In this document: positions 16,233-24,031 of the stretch, piece after piece
Layout: every line of letters begins with the position of its first letter
How positions within the stretch are numbered: the first letter of the stretch is position 1
Origin: a virus
Strand: one strand, 5' to 3'
IMG/VR virus record: IMGVR_UViG_3300022822_000049
Coordinates: 1 to 36,086 of that record
DNA length: 36,086 nt
Notes under the pieces: model-generated
What the model saw: only the letters and a program-made list of their open reading frames with translations
Database searches by the model: none
Told to the model about the DNA's origin: nothing
Translations under genes and position numbers: made by a program

Positions 16233-18380
16233 TTAAAATTGAGACAATATTTGTTGTACAGTTTTGTATCTTTCTATTAATTGTTTTTCTACTTGCGGCT
16301 CTACCATCGTATTTAACGTTTCTGCTATTTCAGTTAATTCTTCTTCTAACATTCGTTTTTGAGTAGAAGCAATCATTTTAGTAATACGATTATCAGGAGA
16401 ACTTTCAGGTAATCCTAACCCTTTTGTGTTATTTAAATTTGCATTGTTAAAATTTGCATTGTTAAAAATTTTATTATTACCAATACTACTAGTATTTGTA
16501 CTGTTTTGAGGAGATCCACCAAAAGGTAATGCTGTAGGATCATTTTGCATTAAGTTTTGTAATATAGTTCTTTTTTGATTACGAGATTGTAAATTAGGTT
16601 CAGAATCTATTTCTGATTGCAGTTCTTGTACTGCTTTTTTAAATATTCTTGAATCACCATTACTAATTGTTCCTGATAAAGTAGTACCAGTTGTTTTAAG
16701 TGCTTCAACTTCATTATTAAATATTTTAGTATCAGATCTGTTTTTTCTTACTCTGTTAGCAATTACACCATCACGAACATCGTTACCAGGAGCTAAATCT
16801 TTAGTACCAAAAGGTCTTTCTGACTGAACTTCATTGCCACCAAATAAAGATCTAAGACGCTCAAAAGGAAGTCTTGTTTCGTCTTGACCTACTTTAAATT
16901 CGTTGTCAAGTATTTGTTCTTCAGTTAATTCTGGGTTTTTTTGTGCAGATAATTCAGCAGCTAATCTAAGTCTTTCAGTTTCTGCTTTTTCTGCAGCTAT
17001 TTTTTCTTTAGCTTCTGCTGCTATTTTTTCTTTATTTTTACCAGAAGTATCAATTAAAGAATTAGCCGCTTCTTTAGCTTGTGCAGCTGTTTTTACGCCT
17101 TCTGGCCCCATAGCAGTACCGCCTAGACTAGTGACGTACTGATCTATTAAACTGCCCCTATCGGCTTCGCTCATTGTTTTACGAGTACCGCCAGACATAA
17201 TTTGTGATGTGTTTCGTTCGTAGTTAGCTAGTCCACCTTGCAAAATTTTAAGATTTTCTGCTTGAGCATTTTCTGCAGCCATATTGTTAGATTTTTGTGT
17301 AGTAGCTCTGTTTTGTATATTTGTTGCAGTAGCACCTATACCATTAACTAAATTTTCATTTTGAAGAATATTTTTATAACCTTGACCATTTACAAATTCC
17401 TTGTCGTCAATTATTCCTAAAGCAAAAGTAGCTTCCATAAAAGCACTTTTTGATACACCAGGAAAAATTTCTGACAATTCATTAGTGTATTTACTTACAC
17501 TTGCCATAGTTACAGTTTCATCTATAGTATAACCTTTTTCATAAAATTGCTGAAAAAATCCAACAGTAGAAGGCATATTTGCAAGAGCATCTGCAGCACC
17601 AAATTCATTGTCTTGTTTTATGTTGTCTAAAATTGCACCGTATTTGTCTCCTTTTACACCGCCACTAGAACCATTTGCATAAAAGTTGTTAGTACTACCG
17701 CCAGCTTGTTTACTGGCACCAATACTCATAATAGCGTCTAAAACTTTATCCTGTACGCCAAGCTGTGCGTCTATTTGTTCTTGAGTAGCAACAGGAAATT
17801 CAGACAATGCTGATTCTAACCTAGCTGCAGTACGTTCTGGGCTTAATCCTTCAGATTGAGCTTGAGAAAGTATTTGTCGTTGAATTTCTTGAACATTTCC
17901 ATAAGTTTGAAAGTTATTTTTAATAGAATCAACACCAGCATTGTATTGATTAAATATTTTACTTTCTCTGCCAGCTTCTTGAGAAGTCTGTGGAGCAAAC
18001 GGAGTATTGTCTGTGGCAAATCCGTCAGGACCAATTCCAAGACCTCTTTCAAGTCGTGCATTATTATTGTCGCTTAGTTTAAAACTTTCTTTCATAGGAT
18101 CAATTACAGAGTTAACTGCAGCAGAATCCATTTTGCGTAAGTTAGTCAAACGATCACGTTCTACTTGAGGAGCAGCCCTATCAAATAATTTTTGTTCTTG
18201 AACTACAGCCATTTGCTGATCAAAATTAGCTTGTTGTTGTCTAGCAGCTTCTTCTTCAGCAATTTGATTTGTAATGTTACCAAATATTTTAGAACTGTTA
18301 GCTAAGTTTTGTCCTGCTAAATTTGATGCTTGGTTAGAACCGCTAAAATTAACTTTAACTGTTGGTGATCTGTAAGCCAT
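16233..18380 (-). CDS. Internal virion protein, coiled-coil and Asn/Gln-rich
   Basis: A 715-residue protein. The N terminus (residues 1-70) is Asn/Gln-rich with a coiled-coil (AEEEAARQQQANFDQQM). A long Ala/Glu/Lys coiled-coil lies near residues 455-490 (AKEKIAAEAKEKIAAE). A short tandem repeat FNNANFNNANLNN occurs near residue 642. No catalytic motif was seen. It is situated between two other presumed internal proteins with gaps of 9 and 12 bases. Inferred to be an ejected or core virion protein, like the large hydrophilic internal proteins of T7-like and N4-like phages. Confidence 0.55.
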   Translation of the reverse strand: MAYRSPTVKVNFSGSNQASNLAGQNLANSSKIFGNITNQIAEEEAARQQQANFDQQMAVVQEQKLFDRAAPQVERDRLTNLRKMDSAAVNSVIDPMKESFKLSDNNNARLERGLGIGPDGFATDNTPFAPQTSQEAGRESKIFNQYNAGVDSIKNNFQTYGNVQEIQRQILSQAQSEGLSPERTAARLESALSEFPVATQEQIDAQLGVQDKVLDAIMSIGASKQAGGSTNNFYANGSSGGVKGDKYGAILDNIKQDNEFGAADALANMPSTVGFFQQFYEKGYTIDETVTMASVSKYTNELSEIFPGVSKSAFMEATFALGIIDDKEFVNGQGYKNILQNENLVNGIGATATNIQNRATTQKSNNMAAENAQAENLKILQGGLANYERNTSQIMSGGTRKTMSEADRGSLIDQYVTSLGGTAMGPEGVKTAAQAKEAANSLIDTSGKNKEKIAAEAKEKIAAEKAETERLRLAAELSAQKNPELTEEQILDNEFKVGQDETRLPFERLRSLFGGNEVQSERPFGTKDLAPGNDVRDGVIANRVRKNRSDTKIFNNEVEALKTTGTTLSGTISNGDSRIFKKAVQELQSEIDSEPNLQSRNQKRTILQNLMQNDPTALPFGGSPQNSTNTSSIGNNKIFNNANFNNANLNNTKGLGLPESSPDNRITKMIASTQKRMLEEELTEIAETLNTMVEPQVEKQLIERYKTVQQILSQF
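16435..16464. repeat. Two tandem 15-bp repeats
   Basis: AAATTTGCATTGTTA occurs twice head to tail, with a degenerate third start after it. It is in frame within the preceding internal virion protein gene and encodes the NNANF/NNANL repeat. A plausible slippage site. Confidence 0.8.
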
Positions 18381-18389
18381 GTTTATACC

Positions 18390-18974
18390 TTATGCTTGTA
18401 ATTGTGACCCATCTGCAAATCTGCCACGAGCTACTTGTTCTCTTTTTGCAAATTCTTCATCACCTGGTCTAAATCCGTTTAACATAGCTCCATCACGAGT
18501 TCTTTGCATTAAATCAGAATTGTAAGCTAGTGAATCATTAGATAAGTTTCTATTCATGCCAGCTAACTCAAAACCAAATTGCTTTTTAGCTTGTTTGTTA
18601 GCACTGTAAGCATTGTAAGCTGAACCTAAAGCGGCTAATCCTTGGCCTGCTTGACCAAATCCTTTCATAAATCCACTAAATTTATTAAAAACACTAGAAT
18701 TTTGACCTGGGTTAGCGCCAGAAAAATCAAAAGATTTTGGGCTAGTATCAGTAAGATCAGCACTCATTTTAGGTATTTGATAATCTAGTAAACTAATACC
18801 CGGTATTTTACTAAAATTTTGTATTCCGCTTAAAGTAGCCATGTTAGGAATTTTAGGGGAAGGAGCTTTGTAACCAAAATCATAGCCTCTGTTTGAAGAA
18901 CTAAAATTGTTACCGTCCATAAACCTACTCATTGGGACAGAATCTGTTATTGGAGCACGATAGTCATTTGACAT
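18390..18974 (-). CDS. Internal virion protein, small
   Basis: A 194-residue protein. The N-terminal half is Pro/Ser/Asn-rich and probably flexible. The middle has a Gly/Ala-rich helix (GFGQAGQGLAALGSAYNAYS) followed by KQAKKQFGFELAGMNRNLSN, a pattern I associate with small ejection or internal core proteins of podoviruses (an amphipathic, membrane-active helix then a charged helix). It lies between the large virion protein at 18990 and the 715-residue internal protein, consistent with a T7 gp14-like role. No motif proves it. Confidence 0.5.
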   Translation of the reverse strand: MSNDYRAPITDSVPMSRFMDGNNFSSSNRGYDFGYKAPSPKIPNMATLSGIQNFSKIPGISLLDYQIPKMSADLTDTSPKSFDFSGANPGQNSSVFNKFSGFMKGFGQAGQGLAALGSAYNAYSANKQAKKQFGFELAGMNRNLSNDSLAYNSDLMQRTRDGAMLNGFRPGDEEFAKREQVARGRFADGSQLQA

Positions 18975-18989
18975 AATATATTCTCTAGT

Positions 18990-21467
18990 TTATTGTACGC
19001 CTACTTTTAAAGCGTTATCGTAATAATTACCGACTAATGTATCATAATTATACAAAGCATTAAAGTCGTATTGTATTCCTATTGCTCGGTACATAGCAGT
19101 AGAAGGAGACACTAAATAAGCTATAAATTCTACATCTATTCCTGATTCTACAGCTTCTTCCATTTTTTGTATTTCTTCTGCCCTAGAAGAATATATTTCT
19201 TTAAACTCATTAAGTTTTTCTTGAATATCTTGTGTATCTACAGTTATGTCAGTTACGTAAAGTTCTGAAAAAGTAGTTACGGTGATTAACAAAAACTCAG
19301 CACTTAAAAGTTCCATTCCACCGTTAGCGTCACCAACAGCAAACATAGCTGCAACTGCCGCAACTGCTATTACAGCTTTTAAAAAATCGTTGTCTGTCAT
19401 TGCCATAAGCGCTATTGCTACTTTTGCTATAGCTAAAGAAGCTAGTATTGTTATTGCTAATTTAACGACTGCTGCTGTACCTTTTCCTAAAGTTATTATA
19501 GTAATAACAACAATAATTATAATAAGAACAATTTTTACAAGTTCTGTAAAAGCTTTAGTTTTATACCAAGCTAATTCTGTTACTCGTACTGCGTAAATAT
19601 TTAATCTTAAAGCATAAGGGTATAATTCTAGTTGTTCTAAAAATGAAAGACTGTTTGCTGCAAAATAAGATAAAGGTATATTAAAATTTTCGTCTCCTAA
19701 TTTAGAAGCGCTAGTGTTATTAAGACCTGCTGCTTTAATAAATTCTAAAGTAGACAAGTCGTGCAAAACAATAAATACACATTCAGTCACAGTTATTTGT
19801 TTAAGCAAAAACAGTCTTTTACCTGATATGTAATGAAGATAACTGCCTATTGTTCCTATTGATCTAGGGGCGTTATAAAATTCTTGTTTACTCCAAACAA
19901 GAGCACGTTTTACGTTTTGTTCTTCAAAAGTAGCAATATAGCTATTTTCTGTAGAATTAAACAAACTTTGAGAAGGGTCTGTTACAGTGTTAAAAATACC
20001 AGAACTAGTTTGAGTTAAAGGAAAAAATTGTTCAAACAGTACAGCTCCTACTGCAGTAACGTTATCTGACGGATTAACACCAAAATTTAAATAAGCTTCT
20101 TTTATTAAACCTATATCTGGACTTAATTCTACCTGCTCTTTTAAACTTTCAAAAGTTAAACCTACATTTTGTACTAAGTTTTTAACTCCTTCAAAATTTA
20201 TTTCTCCAATACTGTTAGCGCTTACTGTAGTATTATTAGTTCTAAGTATAGCTATAGGCATCATTTGTAAATTATCAAGAGTGTCTGTTTTTAATTTTAA
20301 ATTAGGCAAAACGTTAGTAGCTGTGTCATACAACCAGTAATAAAATTGTTGGTCATTAGAAGTATAGTAAGTAGCAGTTATGTAAACGTTTACAGCAAAA
20401 GCAGGTCTGTTTATTACTTTGTTTAGCTCTTCTTCTTCAGCAAAAGGAGTGTTTGTATTATCAATAAAAACAGGAGAAGAATTACTAAAAACTATGTCAG
20501 TAGTTATTGTTTTTAAATTTTCTACAATTTCTACAACTTCTATAAATCCTAAAGTAGTTACACTGTCTAAATTAATAGACATTTGTACACTTCCAGAAGA
20601 CAAAGAATTAGCTATTGTATTAACATTAAAATTTACAGTATTAGTGTTTTCTAAAATAGTTGCAGAATTTACAGATGTGTAATGAGTACCGTCTACAGCT
20701 GTACCAGAATAAGATAAATTAAAAGTAGCTGAAGCACCTGCAGCTAACATTCTGTCAGAAGAAATTGTGTATGTACCTGTAGTATTGCCTTGTAAAACTT
20801 CTGTATAACCAGACAAATAAAATTTAGTAACAGTTACAGGTCTTTTTATAGCAATATTATAAGTATTGCTACCGCCTTCGTAAGTTACAGTTTCCAGTGT
20901 GTAAGTGTCAAAAGAACCATATTCATCAACGTAAGTTAAAGTATTAGTCCAATTTTGGTAATTATAAGTTGTTTGTAAATAATATTTGTAAAATATTAAA
21001 CTAGTAATGTAGTTATGGTCAGCAGTTAACAATATTATAGATAAACCAATATCATTTTCTACGGCATTTTTTACATCATTATTATCAAGCCTACTACCTC
21101 TTATGTTACTTTCAGGTAAAGCATAAGGATAATCGTTAAGACCAAAAGAATAATAATTTTCTATTTTAGAAAAAGCTTCTGAAGTATTTGACAAAAAAGG
21201 AGACAAGATACCTGCTTTAGGTTGGTTAGAATAAGATAAAGCAGATTGAGTAATAGCGTTATCTTTAATTCCATTTAAATTATCTTCATACAATTTTACA
21301 GATATACATTTTATATCTACAATAGTTTCGTCTTCAACGCCAAATATTCCTACAACTACTTCTGCAATAGGCATTACTATTTCGTCCCAAGCAAAACTGA
21401 CAATACCTTCTACTGCGTCAACAACAGCAGATACAATACTTTTAGTTATTTTTACTACAAAAGACAT
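18990..21467 (-). CDS. Large virion protein with Calx-beta-like domain and membrane segments
   Basis: An 825-residue protein. Residues about 235-310 (AAGASATFNLSYSGTAVDG, then TILENTNTVNFNV) follow the Calx-beta pattern, a calcium-binding beta sandwich common in adhesins. Residues about 640-700 hold two to three strongly hydrophobic helices (KIVLIIIIVVITIITL; LAITILASLAIAKVAIALM), unusual for a phage tail protein. A helical, acidic C-terminal part follows. The amphipathic N terminus (MSFVVKITKSIVSAVVDAV) may also meet membranes. Its 5' end overlaps the upstream gene by 13 bases. Inferred role: virion protein that contacts or penetrates the host envelope, such as a tail tube, plug or ejection protein. 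It is also the first large gene after the ACP/ketosynthase cassette. Confidence 0.55.
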   Translation of the reverse strand: MSFVVKITKSIVSAVVDAVEGIVSFAWDEIVMPIAEVVVGIFGVEDETIVDIKCISVKLYEDNLNGIKDNAITQSALSYSNQPKAGILSPFLSNTSEAFSKIENYYSFGLNDYPYALPESNIRGSRLDNNDVKNAVENDIGLSIILLTADHNYITSLIFYKYYLQTTYNYQNWTNTLTYVDEYGSFDTYTLETVTYEGGSNTYNIAIKRPVTVTKFYLSGYTEVLQGNTTGTYTISSDRMLAAGASATFNLSYSGTAVDGTHYTSVNSATILENTNTVNFNVNTIANSLSSGSVQMSINLDSVTTLGFIEVVEIVENLKTITTDIVFSNSSPVFIDNTNTPFAEEEELNKVINRPAFAVNVYITATYYTSNDQQFYYWLYDTATNVLPNLKLKTDTLDNLQMMPIAILRTNNTTVSANSIGEINFEGVKNLVQNVGLTFESLKEQVELSPDIGLIKEAYLNFGVNPSDNVTAVGAVLFEQFFPLTQTSSGIFNTVTDPSQSLFNSTENSYIATFEEQNVKRALVWSKQEFYNAPRSIGTIGSYLHYISGKRLFLLKQITVTECVFIVLHDLSTLEFIKAAGLNNTSASKLGDENFNIPLSYFAANSLSFLEQLELYPYALRLNIYAVRVTELAWYKTKAFTELVKIVLIIIIVVITIITLGKGTAAVVKLAITILASLAIAKVAIALMAMTDNDFLKAVIAVAAVAAMFAVGDANGGMELLSAEFLLITVTTFSELYVTDITVDTQDIQEKLNEFKEIYSSRAEEIQKMEEAVESGIDVEFIAYLVSPSTAMYRAIGIQYDFNALYNYDTLVGNYYDNALKVGVQ

Positions 21468-21940
21468 TTTATTAATAACCTTTTAATTTTATTTCTTAAC
21501 TTGTCTACTCTTATAACTAATGGGTTTCCTGTTTGATAGTAGTTTTTAATACTGCTTTCTACTAAAATACTTTTAAAGTTTTTTATTTCATTTTTGTTAT
21601 GGGGTAAAAATTCTAATATATTTATTTTTTTGTTTAAAGTATTAAACACCTGTGAAAACAAAACAAACATTCCTGTAGGGTTATCTTTACCGTAAAAACA
21701 ACAACCACTAGCTTTAAAATCTGATTGATTTATATAATAAATAAAACAAGTATTATCTAACAAAGTAAAAGCTGTGTTGTTTATAACAGCTTCTTTCATA
21801 AGAATTTTGTAAGTTTCACAATTGTAGTTGTCTATTTCAACTAAATGTTTAACTTTAGAATAATGAAATTCTATATCTTTTAAACAGCAAGACCTAACTA
21901 AATTTGAAGGTCGAGCAATATCTTTTACTGTGTATTTCAT
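21455..21940 (-). CDS. Unknown protein next to the ketosynthase, possibly acyltransferase-like
   Basis: A 161-residue protein, Cys-rich (SCCLKDIEFH; ASGCCFYG) with a very basic C terminus (RVDKLRNKIKRLLIKC). I do not recognise it with certainty. The order of a helical N terminus, strands (FTLLDNTCFIYYI) and a mid glycine loop faintly resembles GNAT-fold proteins such as the T7 gp13 family, found at a similar place in virion operons. It sits five bases after the ketosynthase stop and overlaps the next virion gene by 13 bases, so it belongs to the same transcript. If truly GNAT-like, it could use acyl-ACP made by its neighbours; this is speculation. Confidence 0.5.
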   Translation of the reverse strand: MKYTVKDIARPSNLVRSCCLKDIEFHYSKVKHLVEIDNYNCETYKILMKEAVINNTAFTLLDNTCFIYYINQSDFKASGCCFYGKDNPTGMFVLFSQVFNTLNKKINILEFLPHNKNEIKNFKSILVESSIKNYYQTGNPLVIRVDKLRNKIKRLLIKCLL

Positions 21941-21945
21941 ATAAG

Positions 21946-22779
21946 TTACTTGTTAATTGTACAAGACCCGTAGAACCCACCTACACCGTTAGCTACAACG
22001 AGTATACTACCACGAATAGAATCATCAGCCATAACTATGCAAAGCTCTAACAAGCTACTTATGCCTTGTGTGTGACCTATGTTTTGCTTATACGTTATAG
22101 GAATTCCTAATTTAGCTAGGTCTTCTTCTGCTGCGTCATTTGATGGAGATCCTGTAGCGTGAAGTTTTACGTAGTTTACCGGGTACCAAGGTATTAAATT
22201 ATTTAAAGTTTCAGCAGTAAATGAAAAAGCATTAGCGTTATAAGCATACCTCCATTTAGTGTGCTCAATATCAACTCCACCACGACCTAGTTTCATGTAA
22301 ACAAAGCCATCACCACAAAGTATACCTATTCTAAGTTCTTTAAATAAACGTATAGTGTCTTCTGTTATACGTTCACCGCCTATAAGTATTACTTCTTCAC
22401 AAACACCTGTTTCCATCCACTCACGAGCTATATGCAAAGCTTGCATACCACTAGCACAAGTTCCTGTAGTGTTAGTAGCGGCTCTAATAAAGTGCTTATT
22501 TTTAAATGTACTTAACCATTTGTGCATTATAAAACTAGTGCCTGAACATACAGCTACAGTATATTTTCCTGTAACTTTATTAGTTACACCACTTTCCGCT
22601 TGAGATATGGCAAAACCTTCAACATAAATAAACCCGGTAGGTTTAGTTAGCTCTATGTCTAATTGAGATAGTTTTATAAATTGGTTTACTGAGGAAGTAT
22701 TTCTTACTAATTCTGGTATTGCAAAATACCCTTCTCGTTTTTCAGAAGGCGCTATGTGCTTGTAGTCGAGGATTTGCAT
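21946..22779 (-). CDS. Compact beta-ketoacyl synthase (KAS/thiolase fold)
   Basis: A 277-residue protein with the full condensing-enzyme signature. TGTCASGMQALHIA has nucleophile Cys108 (as in FabB/FabF nucleophile elbows). KLHATGSPSNDAAEE has His207 (the HGT-TP-ND motif). YKQNIGHTQGISSLLE has Lys231 and His236, with the Lys-x4-His spacing of FabF K335/H340. NGVGGFYGSCTI matches the glycine-rich C-terminal loop. The Cys-His-His triad predicts Claisen condensation of acyl-thioesters on ACP. At 277 residues it is much shorter than the about 410-residue FabF; the reductions fall in the N-terminal part and between Cys108 and His207. The gene overlaps the upstream ACP gene by 28 bases, supporting a working pair. 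It lies amid virion genes, so it should be expressed late. An authentic metabolic role is inferred; activity is untested. Confidence 0.87.
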   Translation of the reverse strand: MQILDYKHIAPSEKREGYFAIPELVRNTSSVNQFIKLSQLDIELTKPTGFIYVEGFAISQAESGVTNKVTGKYTVAVCSGTSFIMHKWLSTFKNKHFIRAATNTTGTCASGMQALHIAREWMETGVCEEVILIGGERITEDTIRLFKELRIGILCGDGFVYMKLGRGGVDIEHTKWRYAYNANAFSFTAETLNNLIPWYPVNYVKLHATGSPSNDAAEEDLAKLGIPITYKQNIGHTQGISSLLELCIVMADDSIRGSILVVANGVGGFYGSCTINK

Positions 22780-22991
22780 AATGTTACCAAATCATATATT
22801 TTTAAATTTTCAACGTTAACATTTTCTACGTATTCGTTTTCTATATTGTATTCAGTACCAATAGTCATAAGTGCTATTAAAGCACCTAGACTATCTAATT
22901 GACTGTCTATAAACATGCTTTTTATGTTTACAGGTTGACCGTTTTCGTGATCTATAGTCTGATTAATAAATTTTAATATTGGGCAATTCAT
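22752..22991 (-). CDS. Acyl carrier protein (ACP)-like
   Basis: A 79-residue acidic protein of ACP size. The segment FIDSQLDSLGALIALMTIG contains Asp33-Ser34-Leu35, the DSL motif whose serine carries 4'-phosphopantetheine, at the usual distance from the N terminus and at the start of helix II. The following EYNIENEYVENVNVENLK fits helices III and IV of ACPs. It starts at a TAATG overlap with the upstream structural gene and overlaps the ketosynthase gene by 28 bases. A ketosynthase directly downstream makes the ACP call much stronger. It would need a host holo-ACP synthase for activation. An isolated DSL motif could be chance in a different acidic protein, but the length, position and neighbour argue against it. 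Confidence 0.8.
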   Translation of the reverse strand: MNCPILKFINQTIDHENGQPVNIKSMFIDSQLDSLGALIALMTIGTEYNIENEYVENVNVENLKIYDLVTLCKSSTTST

Positions 22992-23482
22992 TAAGTTATT
23001 ATAGGATCGTTAGCTACAGTAATACCACCTAAATCACTAATAATATCGTCTTTAAGTTCGTCTATTTCAGTAGTGTTAGCTGAGTTAGGTGGAGCACCAG
23101 CTTTAGCAACAGAATAGTAAATAGCCCATGTTTCCATCATTTTAGCTAATACTTTTTGTTTAGCGTCAGTCCTAAACCCAAGAGTTTGGGCATTAACTAA
23201 ACTAACTTTTTCATCTTCAGTTAATTTTTGAGATTTAATAAGATCTGCTTTAGCTACAGCAGTTTCTCCGCCTAAAAATAATTGAGTTGCAGTACTTAAA
23301 GCTGCTTGCATACCGCCTAAATAAACAGAAGAATATTCAACTCCAGTTATAGAACCTCTATCAAACTGAGCTTGTACATGCTTAGTCATAGTTTCCATAA
23401 TGTCATCTAGTATGCCATCACCAGTAACTTTAAAATCAGCGTCTGTGATTACGTTTCCTGTAAATCCTGTAAAGTCAGTCAT
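22991..23482 (-). CDS. Conserved head/neck-region virion protein
   Basis: A 163-residue helical protein. The pattern SITGVEYSSVYLGGMQAAL, then FLGGETAVAKADLIKSQ and LGFRTDAKQKVLAKMMETWAIYYSVA, resembles a family that I recall near the capsid genes of many podoviruses and myoviruses, where it is annotated only as a virion or connector-region protein. It ends on TAATG with the ACP gene and starts two bases after its upstream neighbour's stop. Role inferred from order: capsid > head protein > this. Function unproven. Confidence 0.55.
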   Translation of the reverse strand: MTDFTGFTGNVITDADFKVTGDGILDDIMETMTKHVQAQFDRGSITGVEYSSVYLGGMQAALSTATQLFLGGETAVAKADLIKSQKLTEDEKVSLVNAQTLGFRTDAKQKVLAKMMETWAIYYSVAKAGAPPNSANTTEIDELKDDIISDLGGITVANDPIIT

Positions 23483-23484
23483 AT

Positions 23485-23958
23485 TTATTCGCCGTAACTA
23501 ATAGCGTATTTAGCAACACGAACAGGAACTTTGTTACCTGTAGCTTTACCGTTTTTAATTTCTGCTTTGTGCAAAGTCATCATTGCTGCTTTAGCAATTT
23601 TAATTAGAGATACTTCTAATTGTACAGGTATATCTAACGGTACATTTTTACCTAAACCAAAAAAGTTATTTTCAAAGCTTAAATGAGCAGTAGTAACTTG
23701 GTCTGCTTCACGAGCATCTTTGTTAGTAATAGTAACTACACGAGTTTCAAATGCAGCTTTCTTTTTAGCTATAATTTTTTGTCGAAAAGTAAGAGGTTTT
23801 TTTAATTTATCTACAATTACAGTAGTTGGTTTAGAAACAATACCTTTAGCTTCATCTACCATATTTTGTAATTTTAAAGTTTTTACATTAGAAGGAAAAT
23901 CTAAAGCAAAAGTGTTTGCTTCAGCAATTAGTTCTTCTCTGTTAATTTCGTCTGTCAT
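23485..23958 (-). CDS. Head protein with HeH/LEM-like N-terminal motif
   Basis: A 157-residue basic protein. Residues 7-35 (EELIAEANTFALDFPSNVKT, then LQNMVDEA) fit the short helix-extended-loop-helix (HeH/LEM/SAP-like) element often found next to phage capsid genes. A beta-rich segment with basic residues follows (QKIIAKKKAAFETRVVTI). It is the first gene after the capsid gene terminator, so its level may be set by read-through. Probable head decoration, completion or DNA-contact protein; exact role unknown. Confidence 0.5.
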   Translation of the reverse strand: MTDEINREELIAEANTFALDFPSNVKTLKLQNMVDEAKGIVSKPTTVIVDKLKKPLTFRQKIIAKKKAAFETRVVTITNKDAREADQVTTAHLSFENNFFGLGKNVPLDIPVQLEVSLIKIAKAAMMTLHKAEIKNGKATGNKVPVRVAKYAISYGE

Positions 23959-23995
23959 GTTAAATCTCTTGAGGTGTTTAACGGGTAAATAAAAT

Positions 23996-24017
23996 ATAAG
24001 GCTCCTAAGAGCCTTAT
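23996..24017 (-). terminator. Hairpin terminator after the major capsid gene
   Basis: On the - strand, ATAAGGCTC-TTAG-GAGCCTTAT forms a perfect 9-bp stem with a 4-base loop, 15 bases after the capsid stop, followed by ATTTTATTT. It fits a Rho-independent terminator that would lower expression of everything downstream relative to the capsid, as the T7 terminator after gene 10 does. A second imperfect hairpin (23959-23982) lies just before the next start codon. Confidence 0.75.
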
Positions 24018-24031
24018 TGTAATGCTATACG

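Noticed and set aside
19282-19596. 104-codon + strand frame, Ala/Thr/Ile-rich and membrane-like
   Set aside because: It is the mirror of the hydrophobic helices of the 825-residue virion gene; its composition is a complement artefact.
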